Assembly (NCBI RefSeq): GCF_029168945.1
Contig: NC_083604.1
Span: 14,004,812 to 14,068,811 of the forward strand
Direction: 5' to 3'
Source of the DNA: Cannabis sativa
Lineage: Eukaryota; Streptophyta; Magnoliopsida; Rosales; Cannabaceae
DNA: 64,000 nucleotides
The notes beneath the pieces are model-generated. The model did not search any database and had not been told where the DNA came from. It saw only the letters and a list, made by a program, of their open reading frames with translations. How positions within the stretch are numbered: the first letter of the stretch is position 1; every line of letters begins with the position of its first letter. The position numbers and the translations under genes were made by a program. This document shows positions 35,527-47,340 of the stretch, one piece after another.

Positions 35527-37732
35527 AAGGTGTGTTTGGATATGAGGTGGTAATTGTTGGGTTTTGTGCCCTAAATAAAACCCTTTACAATCTGATTAGT
35601 TATCAATATAAGAAATTTGAAGTGATTTATGTTTGCATGAATTTTACGTGCTAATGGTTTAATATGTTTATTACATTTACACACAAAATCAGTTAAGTCT
35701 AGATCATATGTTTATTCACAATTACAGTATCGTGAACACAGTGGAATGTGATTGTGATAATATGAATCAAAAGACTAAGTCCCTGTTCCATCAGTGTCTT
35801 GGATTTACACTAATGTGATAATCAGCGATGATGTGTACTTACACTTGGAGTAAGTGTTATGTTCTTTCCAGGACGTTGGTAAAGTATACTAGTTTCGAAT
35901 GTATGGAGTATACATTGGACTGGACCGATATTGCAACTTAGTTAAGATATTATAAACTTACCGTCATATCTTTCCAAGTCAATATCAGTAGTTGATCTTA
36001 AGATTAAAAGAATCTAAATCCTGATATGCTTAGGCTCAACTCAGGAGTGTTATTCATGTTCTTTGATTTATTAGTTAAGCCTACTTTTGGGTCAGGGTGA
36101 TACGTATATTTTGGGAACATAATAGTATGATTGAGTGGGAGTACTGAACATAAATATGGAATCTATAGCTTCTACTGGTGTATAGAAGTCAAGTGATGAT
36201 TCCCTTCGAGCTTAGCTAAATAGAAGTAAATGGATGAGCTCTTGTTTAAGTGACTAATTCTTAGATCACTAAACATCATTTACAGGTAGCTAAGTGTTTT
36301 AAGGGGCAAAATACGTTAAGGGGTGAGAACGGTAAAATTATCCCATCTCGATGTAAATCATCTATATAGAGGATCTTTGATCACAATAAGATTATAACAA
36401 TGGTTAAATGAGATAGCATATCTATATCGTGGAACATATAATATGCTCTATATAAGTGAGAGTGCAATTCTAAGTTCTAAGAGTGGATTCAACGTAGAAT
36501 TAATAAGTAGGGATTTACTTAGTAAATTCGGTTCACTTATTGGAAGCTCAACATATAGATCCATGGTCCCCATTCTAGTTGAGACTATACTGCTTGTAAG
36601 ACTCAATAATTGATTTGTGATTAATCAATTATAATTCTAAAGTTAGACTATGTCTAATTTGTGAATTTTCACTAAGCAGGGGTGAAATTGTAAAGAAAAG
36701 AGATTCTAGGTTTATTTATTAATTAATAAACTTTATATGTCTAATTAATAATTAAATTAAATGACAATATTATTTAATAATCTATTTTAGTTATTAAATA
36801 ATTAGTTTTGGCATTTAAAAGGTTAGAATTGGAAAATTGGCATTTTTGAGAAAATAGAAATAAAAATTGTGAAAACTGCAAAATCCAAGTAAGACCCATT
36901 AACACCTATGGCCGGCCACTTGGATAGCTTTTTCCAATTAATATTTTCATTATTTTAATGCCAAATAATTGCTAACCTAAACCTAGTAGTTGCCTATAAA
37001 TAGAAAGTGATGGCTCAGTCAAATTAATGCTTTTTGTCAGAAAATCAGAAAATCAACTTTTTTTTAGAAAAACTTAGCCTTCCCTCTCTCTCTATAGCCG
37101 AACTTAACCCTCTCTCTTTTCCTCTTCATAATTTCGAAACCCTCAGTGATAGAGTAGTGCCCACACACAACAAGTGGTACCTCAATCATAGATTGGAAGA
37201 CTGTGAAGGATCACACACAAAGAGAATGACATTCTGGCTCAGATCTTGATAATACTCTGCGACAGAAAGGATGCAAGGGTTAGAGATCTGAGTGGAAGGA
37301 GACATTATTCCGCTGCCATCAATGTAAGGTTTTCTTAACTTTATATGTGTTTAATTATCGTTTTAGAAAGTTCATATTTAGGGTGTTAAACAACATACTT
37401 CGGAGTAGATCTAAGATCCTGGTAAAATAAATTTCAACAGTAATTACATATGAATTCCTAATATCTTGTTTGGTAAAATAGTTAGTAATTACATGGGAAA
37501 ATAATATTATTTAGTAGCTAATGTTTAATATGGAAAGTTTTTAGTAATTATACAGTGTAATTACATTCAATTCTCATGGGGGGCCATGAGAATTGGAGTG
37601 TAATTGGAACCCCTCAATTACTTCCAATTACACAGTTTCAGTGTAATTACATGGTCACACAAACATGCCAAATTGTGTAATTACCTCAAATTACACACAA
37701 ATTCAATTACATTATGGCTTTCCAAACGCACC
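35527..37732. mobile_element. MITE split by a solo LTR (parts 35527-35554 and 37440-37732)
   Basis: The left piece begins AAGGTGTGTTTGGATATGAG and the right piece ends, in reverse complement, GGTGCGTTTGGAAAGCC. The interior is rich in TGTAATTAC-type motifs in both orientations. Without the solo LTR the MITE is about 320 bp. The ends resemble hAT or PIF MITEs. No target duplication could be confirmed because element B abuts on the left. Confidence 0.7.
35555..37439 (+). repeat. solo LTR of Copia family B inside a MITE
   Basis: 1885 bp, TGTTGGG...TTTCAACA, with an exact 5-bp duplication GTAAT at 35550-35554 and 37440-37444. Only 33 bp separate it from the 3' LTR of element B. TATA box at 36995-37002. 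It is more diverged from the B LTRs than they are from each other. Confidence 0.95.
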
Positions 37733-37931
37733 CTAAACTTGTTTGTCTCACAAAGACTTATGGGGGTTTTGTTTCAAGGAGGGTCTGATTGGAATAGAGC
37801 TATTTTAGCCAAATATATTGGGAAACTTACAAAATATTGATTTTTGACTTAATCTTTACAAAAATACTGCCACACATATAATGTCTTGGCCTTTTTTTTT
37901 CTTTTATACTGTAAACACCAAAAAAAGTTGA

Positions 37932-38665
37932 GGCATCTATTTTCCACACTCACGGAAAAAACCACCACAGGAACACTAGAATGATCAGAAAACAACCATT
38001 AATTCCGGTGAGATTGAGAAAAAGTAGTGAAATCGACGTCAAATAAATAATCATAGCAAAACAACTGTAAAACAACACTAAAACAAATCAAACAAAAAGA
38101 AAGGAAAAATGATTAAAAAAAAACTAACATTGTTCTGCACATCCTCAATACCAGATGCAATAACATCTATATTTGCAAGTCCAATCTTCAAAAATTAGAA
38201 TAAAAAAATACTAAAACAACACAAAAACAATGTAAAACAATAAGCAGATATAACCACTTAGAAAAACATAAAAGAACCACACACCTCCAAACTTTTTTTC
38301 TAGTGAGCTCGTCAAATATATTTATAGGAGAACCAGAATAAAAAATTAAAAAAAAACCCCAAAATAACCATAGAGAAGGAAGAAGAAATATATTTTATAG
38401 CCTCCATCTTCCACACCTACGGATAGAACCATCACAGAACCACGAGAACACCTAGAAAATAATCATTAATTCTAGCAAGATAGAGCAAGAACGGTAAAAT
38501 TGACGTCAAAAAAATAAATTATGAAAAATAACCGTAAAACAACACTAAAACAAATCAAAAAATAAAAGAATAAAAAATAATTGAAAAAAACTAACCATCT
38601 TCTGCACAGCCTCAACACCTGATGCAATAGAGGCTATATTTACAAGTTTAGTTCTGGAAAATCAG
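37932..38665. repeat. diverged tandem duplication, period 467 bp
   Basis: 37932-38201 matches 38399-38665, for example CCACAC(T/C)(C)ACGG, CTAAAACAAATCAAA and GATGCAATA at a constant 467-bp spacing. Non-coding; inside the Mutator-like element. Confidence 0.8.
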
Positions 38666-38790
38666 ATAAAAAAACCACTCTTATCTTTCTAAAAAACGTG
38701 ACTGAAAACTTCAAAAATTAAAGAAAAAAAATGAGAAGAAGAACTGGATAAGAAATAAATTGGGCCAAAAAAATGAAGAAGAAGATGAAC

Positions 38791-38793
<3 letters not shown>

Positions 38794-38855
<62 letters not shown>
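38794..38855. repeat. (AG)n microsatellite
   Basis: About 31 uninterrupted AG units. Confidence 0.95.
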
Positions 38856-38857
<2 letters not shown>

Positions 38858-38859
38858 GA

Positions 38860-40064
38860 AAATAATCAATAACAAATAATATATGTGTGTGGTTACCCAT
38901 TAATTTAAGAGGAATATATATATTTTATATAAAATGCGGCTATACAACAGAATTCTTGGTTTATGAGAAATTATTGGGTGACTTTTTTAAAAAAAAAATC
39001 AAAAAAAATAACAAATTATTAAATGTTGCCACGTAAAGAGTCAGCATCATGTAGTTAGTTAAACCTAAATATAATTAATCCACCTAAAATGTTATAATTG
39101 ATAATAAATTTGTTCATATTGTTTATTTTTTATTAAAATTTATTTTTAAATTTTGATATTTAGAATTAGTTAAATTTTAAATATTATTTTAAATTAAATT
39201 TGAATGTTTTGATAGTTTAACCAGATAAGCATTTTCATTAATTGCGAAGATAAATTTAGGACAAATAATAATTTTTTTAATTACTATTACAAAGTATAAT
39301 AGTAATTTTTGTTTTTATTTAAATCACTATTATGCTTTCAAATTTCAATGATTATCACTACATTGAATATTATTAATTTTAAAATTATGATATTAAAAAA
39401 AAACTAAAAACTAAAATAAAATTAACATAAGTGACTTGGCACGTCACATCTATCTAGTATATATATAAACATATATATTTTTCTTAAGAATGATGAGATC
39501 ACATGTGCTGTAGTTTAAATTTTTAAAAAAATACAAAATAAAAACATGTATTAAAAGGTGATTCAACTTTTCATCATAAAAATATAAAAATTGTCACAAA
39601 AGTGACATGTCCAATCAAATCAATAATTAAAGTGTATGTGTTTACTCATAGATTCAAGAGAAATATCTTTTATATATTAAAAGTGCCTATATAATAGAAT
39701 TTTTGTTTAACCAATTTTGTTATTTTTTAACGCTTTTAAAATATTTCAAATCAAACCTTTATATTCTCACAATTTTTTTATAAAATTAAAAAAACAAAAA
39801 AAAGTAATATATTTTATGATGAACAGATCAAAAATATTTCAAGTCATACCTTCCTATTCTCACGAAAACGATTCGGTTTGTTAATCGAAGCAAAATTGAC
39901 GGATTCTACAAATGAAATTCTCACAATAACGATTTGGTATTTGTAGGGATTATTGCGAATAAATCTCATTTGAAAATGATTGTAGCTTTTCTTTCAACAA
40001 TTGTGAGAACGGAAAATTCTGCAAATGTGATTGACAATCTCCCAACTTTTTTTTTTGCACTATA

Positions 40065-40095
<31 letters not shown>

Positions 40096-40630
40096 TTGTA
40101 TTCCTATGTTCGCATATGCCTTTGAGTTTTTCATGTTTTTTCTCTGTAATCGATGTGAGTCAAGTGATAATCCTTTAGATGAATTGAAGTTCACCGAGAA
40201 GAGATAAACATTCACCAGGGAGAGATTACTTTGACTTTTTTTTTAATGATGCTTATGAGAAAGATGCAAAGAAGGTATTCATCTGTTTTTTAAGCTTGTG
40301 CCACTTTATCTCTGTATAAATATATATAAATTTATATAAAGAATTTTTCATAAATTATTAGTGTAATTGGCATAATTAATATCGTGTGTGCATTTTTATG
40401 AACCCAACCTCTAAATTTTATATTTTCTTTGCCTGGGAATAAGATATGAGATTTCATTCTGAACTTTATTTGAAATTTTGCTTCAAAGTTCCACCACTAC
40501 TAATACCTCCTTAACTTCCAGAAGGAGGTCCGAGAATGCTTCCAACTCCTCATTGTATAAATATGATAATTTGGAGCCTTCACAATTGTTTTGTTATTGC
40601 GCCTATAATGGCTAAGTTGTTGATTGTATT
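38860..40630. other. AT-rich interior of the Mutator-like element
   Basis: No gene. Related passages near 38910-38960 and 39650-39710, and near 39440-39640 and 41270-41430, show that the interior was built by local duplications. A (TA)n run lies at about 40066-40092. Confidence 0.6.
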
Positions 40631-40633
40631 ATT

Positions 40634-40735
<102 letters not shown>

Positions 40736-41764
40736 AATTGGCTTCCTGCTTGTGGATTTATTTTTATAATCTGTGTGGATTTCATTTTCTAAATAGACCC
40801 CTCTCTATTTATATTTATACATAAAATGTATATTTATTTACACAATGTTATATTTTCTTTGATTCAGATTGCAGAGCTTATAGTATATTCTTTAACTGGT
40901 CATAGTGAATTTGTATATCATTTCTCTCACAATTTTTTATTTTTATCTACTCCATTTTTCTTTTTCTTTTATATGCTTAAAATAAAATTTATTATTTAGC
41001 AAAAACAATAAAAGATTGAACCTTTAAAACTTTTTATATTGTGTTATGGGAAAATTCTTCTACGTATGTCCAAAAACATTTTGGTTCTGCTCTAACTAAA
41101 TCAACTAACATATAGTCATTTCTCCATATGAACTTTTTTTTTTGTTTGAACAAAGGACATGTTATGACCAAAAAAGAAGTATCTCCAAGACCTTTTTTCT
41201 TTGTATTTTCAATTAACTTTTTCAAATTAAGCATATAACTAAATATACTTGCATTGCATGTAACTTCTGCTTAGTATATGTATAAACACACATATTTTTT
41301 CTTGGAAGGAGGAGTCACGTGGGCTGTTGTCCATTTTAATTTTTCGTTATCAATTTTAAGTAAAAAAAAAAGCAAAACTATCGTGATATGCCCAATCAAA
41401 TCAATACTATTTATAAACTTAAAATATAATAAAATTGGTTAGAATAAATGTTGAACTGCCAAGATTTAACAAAATGGCACAAAATTTTTTTTAATAAAAA
41501 AATACAGTATACAATATAATAATAGGGTAGTAAAAATGTAATTTTATGCATATAACAGTAAAATTATAAAAAATTGGGAAATCCAGTACTGAGTATAAAT
41601 TTCCCAATATATTTGGGCCCTAACTAAGAAACATGATATTTTTTGGGGTGAAATGGATCAGCACCACTTAAAGAATTCTACTTTTTGGGAGTATTATCTC
41701 AAACTAGAGTTTAGTTGGTATTGAAGAAAGTTGTGAAAACTTTCAGCAGAGACAATGTGATAGC

Positions 41765-42322
41765 TAGGGTTGAGAATCAATTGGTTTGATCGGTTTTTTT
41801 CTTTATAAAAATTTAAAATTTGATTTTCAGTTTAGATTGGTACAATTTAAAAACCGACCGACCAATCCAGAACCTATCATTAAACCGACCGTTTTGAACC
41901 TCGGTTTGGTAGTTTAAACCGCCCAAACCGAACTTCTTTTTTTTCTTCTTTAAAATATAATTCAATTTATTCGATAAACACATTATTCTATATTTTACAA
42001 CAACAAATATACAAATTAATTGTTCAAAAACTAATTTTATTATTCTTTAAGTTTAATATTAGTAAAATAATAATGTATTATTAGTAACTACAATACATAA
42101 AGCAAAAAAAAAAATACTTAATAAATTAATCTATATATATGTATAACGGTCAGTTTCGATTTTTTCGGTAGGTTTATTACCCAAAAAAACCGACCGTTCA
42201 ATGGTGGTTTTAACCGTTAGCGGTTTTTTCGGTTTTTGATTATGTCGGTTTCGGTTCCTACGGAGTTTGGTAGGTCAGTTTAAACAATTTTTTTGGTTTT
42301 CTAAATTTTATGCTCAGTCCTA
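41765..42322. mobile_element. 558-bp hAT-type MITE
   Basis: Exact 8-bp duplication GTGATAGC at 41757-41764 and 42323-42330. Ends TAGGGTTGAGAAT and, in reverse complement, TAGGACTGAGCAT. The interior is full of ACCGACCG and CGGTTTTT motifs, that is, long inverted GGTTCGGTTT-like segments. It interrupts LINE sequence, which continues on the right. Confidence 0.88.
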
Positions 42323-42830
42323 GTGATAGCAGACGGTTCTAGTGGTAAATTTAGAGCAGCCAAATTGTACAATGGTCTTCGATTCTGTACTAAAGTGTTG
42401 TTTGGTGTAGACTTAGTATTCCTAAACACAAATTTCTAATTTGGCAGGCCGTTAATTCTCATTTACTCACGGGGGATTTGCTAGTTCGGTTTGCCATACC
42501 CTTGGAAGTAAAGAATTGGTGTAACATAAAGCGAACTGGGATTATTGCCTCAATTCTCAATGCTTCTATGGCAAGCACTGTAGCTATGGATTAGCATTTA
42601 GCAGGAACAATTGTGTTTTTGATGGTTTTTCTAATTCTAATTTGCACATAGCTAAAGATATCATAATGTATTACAGGAAAGATAGTATGCAAAGCCATAT
42701 ATATACATGTGTGAATGATAACTGTATAGTGGGGAGTTTTTGTTTTGGGTGTTTTTGTAGCAGCCCTTTTGTTTTTGGTTGATTTGTAATATTGTTTGGT
42801 GATTAATGAAGATTTTTCTTTGTGATAATA

Positions 42831-43280
42831 TTGTTTAATATATGGTATGATGTACAAATTTGATATAAAATATATAATATAGTGCTTTGATAAATATTTT
42901 AAAGAATAAAGTAGAGTGATGTTGTAAGTTCTCTTGTCACATATTTTGAAACAACTATCTCATTTGTAAGGTTCAAGAAATTATAGTATGCCAATTTCTC
43001 TTTGTTCCTAATTTTGTATACCAGTTTAATACCTAGTAGAACAGCAAAAGAGAGCATAATTGAGCTTGAGTTGTTTCTATTGTCATCTTCATCGGCTCAT
43101 CTCACAATCCCAAATGTTTAAATAGACCTAAGAACCCAAATTAACAATGACAATCTTAAACTAATGAAAAATATATAAGCAATTAACTACAAGCTGATCT
43201 ACTTATGTACAAGGACCCCACCATTATATGTAACTGTAGTCATGACATAACCCATCTTAGAGCGTCATTCTAATTCATTT
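42831..43280. other. intergenic DNA and likely 3' UTR of the F-box/kelch gene
   Basis: No open frame. The last few hundred bases before the stop codon at 43281-43283 should hold the 3' UTR of the minus-strand gene. No single polyadenylation signal stands out. Confidence 0.5.
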
Positions 43281-46200
43281 TTACAGCTGAAGCAAAAGTT
43301 CTACCATAAAGAGCTCCCCATCAAACCTTAGGCCAGATGGCTCAGCAGGCTGAAGCACCCCATCCACCATTCCTCCAAAGACATACAAATGACACCCAGA
43401 ATGATCAACACAGGCACGATGGAATGATCGGCTCTTGGGTTTATAACCTTTTGCCCTTAAACATTTCCACATTTTTGCCAAAATTCGTTTGGAGGTCACC
43501 GTATCTGGCTGCACTCCAATGGATGGAACTGCACTCAAGTCTAACACCCAGAAATCGTCTTTCCGGTGTCTAGAAGAATCTTCCCCTCCATATATTAGCA
43601 CTCGACCACCTAGGATATGAGTAGCTGAGTGACCGACTCGAGGGAGTGACCCTCCTCCGGGAATGTTTTGTAGTTCATATAGTATTTGGACCCACTTGTG
43701 ACACTCCTCGTCCCCACTGAACACCCAAATATCATTGAGCACATCATAACCCGATCCTCTCCCTCCAAATAGAACTGTCTGAGATTCACTAATACATGTC
43801 AGCGTGTGTCCTGCACGAGCTGGAGGAGACGGATCTGCTGCTACCTCCTGCCATGTTCCAAAACATGAATTTTCAGAGAGTTCTAAAACCCACATGTCAC
43901 CCAATCTGAAGCCATTAAGCCCAATGCCTCCATGGACTGCCATTTTCCGAGCACCAATGCAGCATGCTGCATGAGCCCCACGGTGGGGCGGGACAATGGA
44001 TCCCACATCAAGCAGCTTCCATGACAATGTTATACCGAGAGTCTCGTGGCATGATAATTGTCCAATCCATGTGTCATTCATACGGTTCCCATGATCATCA
44101 ATTCCTCCAAAAACAACTAGAAGTTCACCAATTACAACACATGAATGTCCAAATCTCCCACTTGGAATGCCTGAATTAAGCTTCTGCCACTTCAACTTTC
44201 TTTGACAATCATTACCAATATATGCCACCCATGTGTCATCAAGATGGCGTCCTAAACAGTAAAAGAGAAAAGAGAAACAAAATCAATGCATAACAAAAAG
44301 AAAATTAAGAGCATAATGAAGAAAGCTAATATGATTTTTAGCTTAATATCAACAAACAAGGATTTTTCATTTCTATGGTGATTGATGGTTTAAGCATCTA
44401 AATACTGTCACATTACATTTTTTTTTACTTCTTTCTTTTTTTGCTGTCACTTCTGAAAAGATTTTGAATTTTTTTGAAAAATCGACATGAAGGGCATCTC
44501 CTTCACAGTTCTCAAATGAATAGCACTTCAAACACCTCCGTAATCAACGACTGTCTGCAAATTTAGGCAACAACCTAAAAAAGGTTCACAGTGTTCATGA
44601 AAGGACATGAAATGTATAAGTGAATTCCTAAGATGAGATATGTCTGCCAAGCAACAAAGTGAAAGGTGAAAACTGAGGTTACTCGATTTTGCAAGCTGCC
44701 GAAGACTCTTCCATGTCTGTCCTCAACTAACATAATAACAAATTTAAGGAAAGAAAACTAAATCCTAAACAATAGAGTTGTGTTTCACTAAATCTTATAA
44801 CTGCCAGGTTGGTGATTCATAGAAACATTAGGGTGACAAACATCATATTATGAACAGGAAGCAACCTTATGGATTTTCTTTCATCAAAGACACCTTGAAG
44901 ACCTCAACGTGGCTTAAATTGTTATCATAAAAACCTCTGTAATCCATCAATTAATATTTTACAAAACTAGGTTACCCACCTAACCTTGCAATATTTGACA
45001 ATTGCTATGTACTTACTCGCAAGGGACTCAAACATCAGAGTTAACCACATTTCTAACCATTTGAGCTAACCCTTTGGGGTATCAATTAATATTTTCTTAA
45101 ACCTAACAATAAGAGAAAAGGTTACCAAGTAGTAAAAACCAGAAGTTTCCAAAGCCACAAGTCTCATGTTTAATGCACTATGTGCCAACAGATCCTATAA
45201 TAGTGATTGACTGGTCATTAAAATGGTGCAATTATTGATAAATACTCAAATTACTAAAGTGTAAGGACAGTTCTTCCGGGAGGGGTCTAAGGTGGAATTA
45301 ATAAAATGAATTAAAATTTAGAAATTAGAAGTGATGAGATTAGTGATTAAAGATTCTATGCATTAAATATTAAGAGACTCCTCCAAAAAGTTAGGTGGTG
45401 GGCTAGACAAATAAATGTTCAACTACTCATTTTTTTGGCCAAATGTTTTTCCAGATTTAGCTATTCATGATTTTGTTACAGCAATTGCAATAAATCAGAA
45501 ACAGAGAAGGATGGGTTCCCAGAAACTATTCGTTACCGAAATATATATTAAAGTTCTAGCAATTTATCCTGACAAAAGAAAAAAAGTTCTAGCAATTTAT
45601 AGAAAGAAATATATAGATACTAAGAAAAATGTAAAATGGACATTAGTTATAAATAGTAAGTATCTCACACACATGGCCCTACGCAGCCATACTTTTATGA
45701 ACGTAAACTAGTAGTAACATAAAACAATGATATATAATCCTATATCAAAGATAAAGGAACGAAAAGGAAACATTATAATAAGGAAATGCTCCGTTCAAAT
45801 AAAACAACTGATCAAATCTTATGTTTACGAGCATGATTATAATTCATCAATCATTTTTCACTTCTCTTTTATCTCATTCTCGTACGGATTAGCACTATGA
45901 AGTTCAAGATCCATAAATGACTTTAGCCAAAAAAACCAAGCTAACCCATGACTTAAAAGTATCATATTAAACAGAAAAGCAGCACACTTTCAACTTTCAA
46001 CCAGGGCAATGAAGAAAAGAAAGCAATGAACTAATGACATCCTGATCAAGAATACAATAAAATAAAGCTAAATAGTATCTCAGACAGTATTTAATACTAA
46101 AACTAAACAAAAGGAATTTCACAGTCCAAACCTACCAATTAATTATGACTAAAAAAACATTAAAAAGATTGATGTAGAGAAAAAAAAAATGGATATGTTA

Positions 46201-46635
46201 CAGCAATAAATAAAATAAGAAGAGTGACTGACCTCCCTCATATCCACCACCAAACAAGACCAAACAATCAGAAACAAAGTTGAGTGAATGAGAGGCTCTT
46301 GGGTCTGGAAACTCTATTTTGGCATCTGTGTCAGACAATTTATAACAAGAAACCGAATCTAGCTGAGAAAATTGCTTGTAGAGCCTCATCCATGGCATCT
46401 GATTTTGATAATGATTTGAAGACTTGAGGGCATCAACCGAAGTGGGTCCCCAATCCCTTCTGCAAATCGATTCCCATAGTGCATCAGAAGTAGCCAAAAC
46501 CCTGAACTTCTTACAACTCATTGCAAAGGCCACAATTGAATCTATAGGTAGAAGAAGAAGGATGGTAAAAAGATGGTCTTGGGCAATCTTAGTTATGGGC
46601 GATCCATTACTAAAACTAGTTCTAGAATCAGCCAT
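43281..46635 (-). CDS. F-box/kelch-repeat protein, two exons (46635-46233, 44251-43281)
   Basis: A host gene of 457 codons plus stop. The start is the ATG at 46635-46633. Exon 1 encodes an F-box (roughly residues 14-60: DHLFTILLLLP, CKKFRVLA, LWESICRRDWG) and the start of the first kelch repeat. The intron has a GTCAGT donor at 46232 and a TTTAG acceptor before 44251, and joins the kelch motif in frame (GGYEGG to RHLDDTW). Exon 2 holds five more kelch blades, each with a Gly-Gly pair and a DxW ending, for example VVFGGIDD...NDTW and VLFGGRGS...NDIW. Such proteins are substrate receptors of SCF ubiquitin ligases. Domain order and size resemble the Arabidopsis At1g51550 type; the target is unknown. 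No stops or frameshifts; likely functional. Confidence 0.93.
44252..46232 (-). other. intron of the F-box/kelch gene
   Basis: 1981 bp, GT-AG, phase 1. AT-rich, without recognisable transposon ends. The only intron of the coding region. Confidence 0.88.
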
Positions 46636-47340
46636 GGAAGAAGAAGTTATACTGTCTCTTTTGGGTGCTTTGTGGTTTTATGGTATGGTGGGATTGATGG
46701 GTCTGGTTATTGATTATGGGGGCATGTGACCTGTGAGGTTTGGTATCTGGGCAGAGGACAGAGACCTCCAAATTCAGTGTCAAAAAGGAAAGTGGGGATG
46801 GAAATGGAAGTGGTAAAAAAAAATTAATAAATAACACCAACAACAATAAAAATTGGTTTGTTTGTTGCTTTGGTTTGGATTGTTCGGAGAAAAGGAAAGG
46901 GAAATGGTAAAAATGTAAACTTTTTTTTTTGGTGATGGGAAAAGAGAAGGATTAGATTGGGTGAGAAGATGTGTGTGCCCCAATGATTTTTGTCCTTTTG
47001 TTTTTGCGTTTGAAAAGCTAATGATTTTTGTCTTGTATTTATGAAATTATGAAAAATGTCAGTCAGTTCTGTAAATCACAGTTGTTTTTCCAATTCTCTA
47101 TTGTTCCTTTGACATGTCACTTCGAAGTTTGGACTTCAAATCATTTTTCCTTGGGAGAGGAAAAGTTAAAAGAGTACTCTTCTTTTTTATACATTAATTA
47201 AATTTATCTCTAATAAAATTTAATTTATCTAATATTTTATATTTACATATACTTAATATTTTTTTCCTAAACACATAACATTTAATATTTATAAGATATG
47301 ACACATTTTAGAATTTTCTTAAATTACCAATATTTACATT
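46636..47340 (-). promoter_or_regulatory. 5' UTR and promoter region of the F-box/kelch gene
   Basis: No competing gene. On the minus strand the first 200 bases upstream of the ATG are rich in C and A and suit a 5' UTR. A distinct TATA box was not identified. From about 47170 the DNA becomes AT-rich intergenic sequence. Confidence 0.5.

Noticed and set aside
38718..38900. Serine/leucine-rich reading frame
   Set aside because: Only a translation of the (AG)n microsatellite.
40190..40600. Possible captured host gene fragment in the Mutator-like element
   Set aside because: Short readable stretches and an acceptor-like site only; no protein family recognised.
43964..44179. Frames opposite the kelch exon
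   Set aside because: Antisense shadows of a well-supported coding exon.
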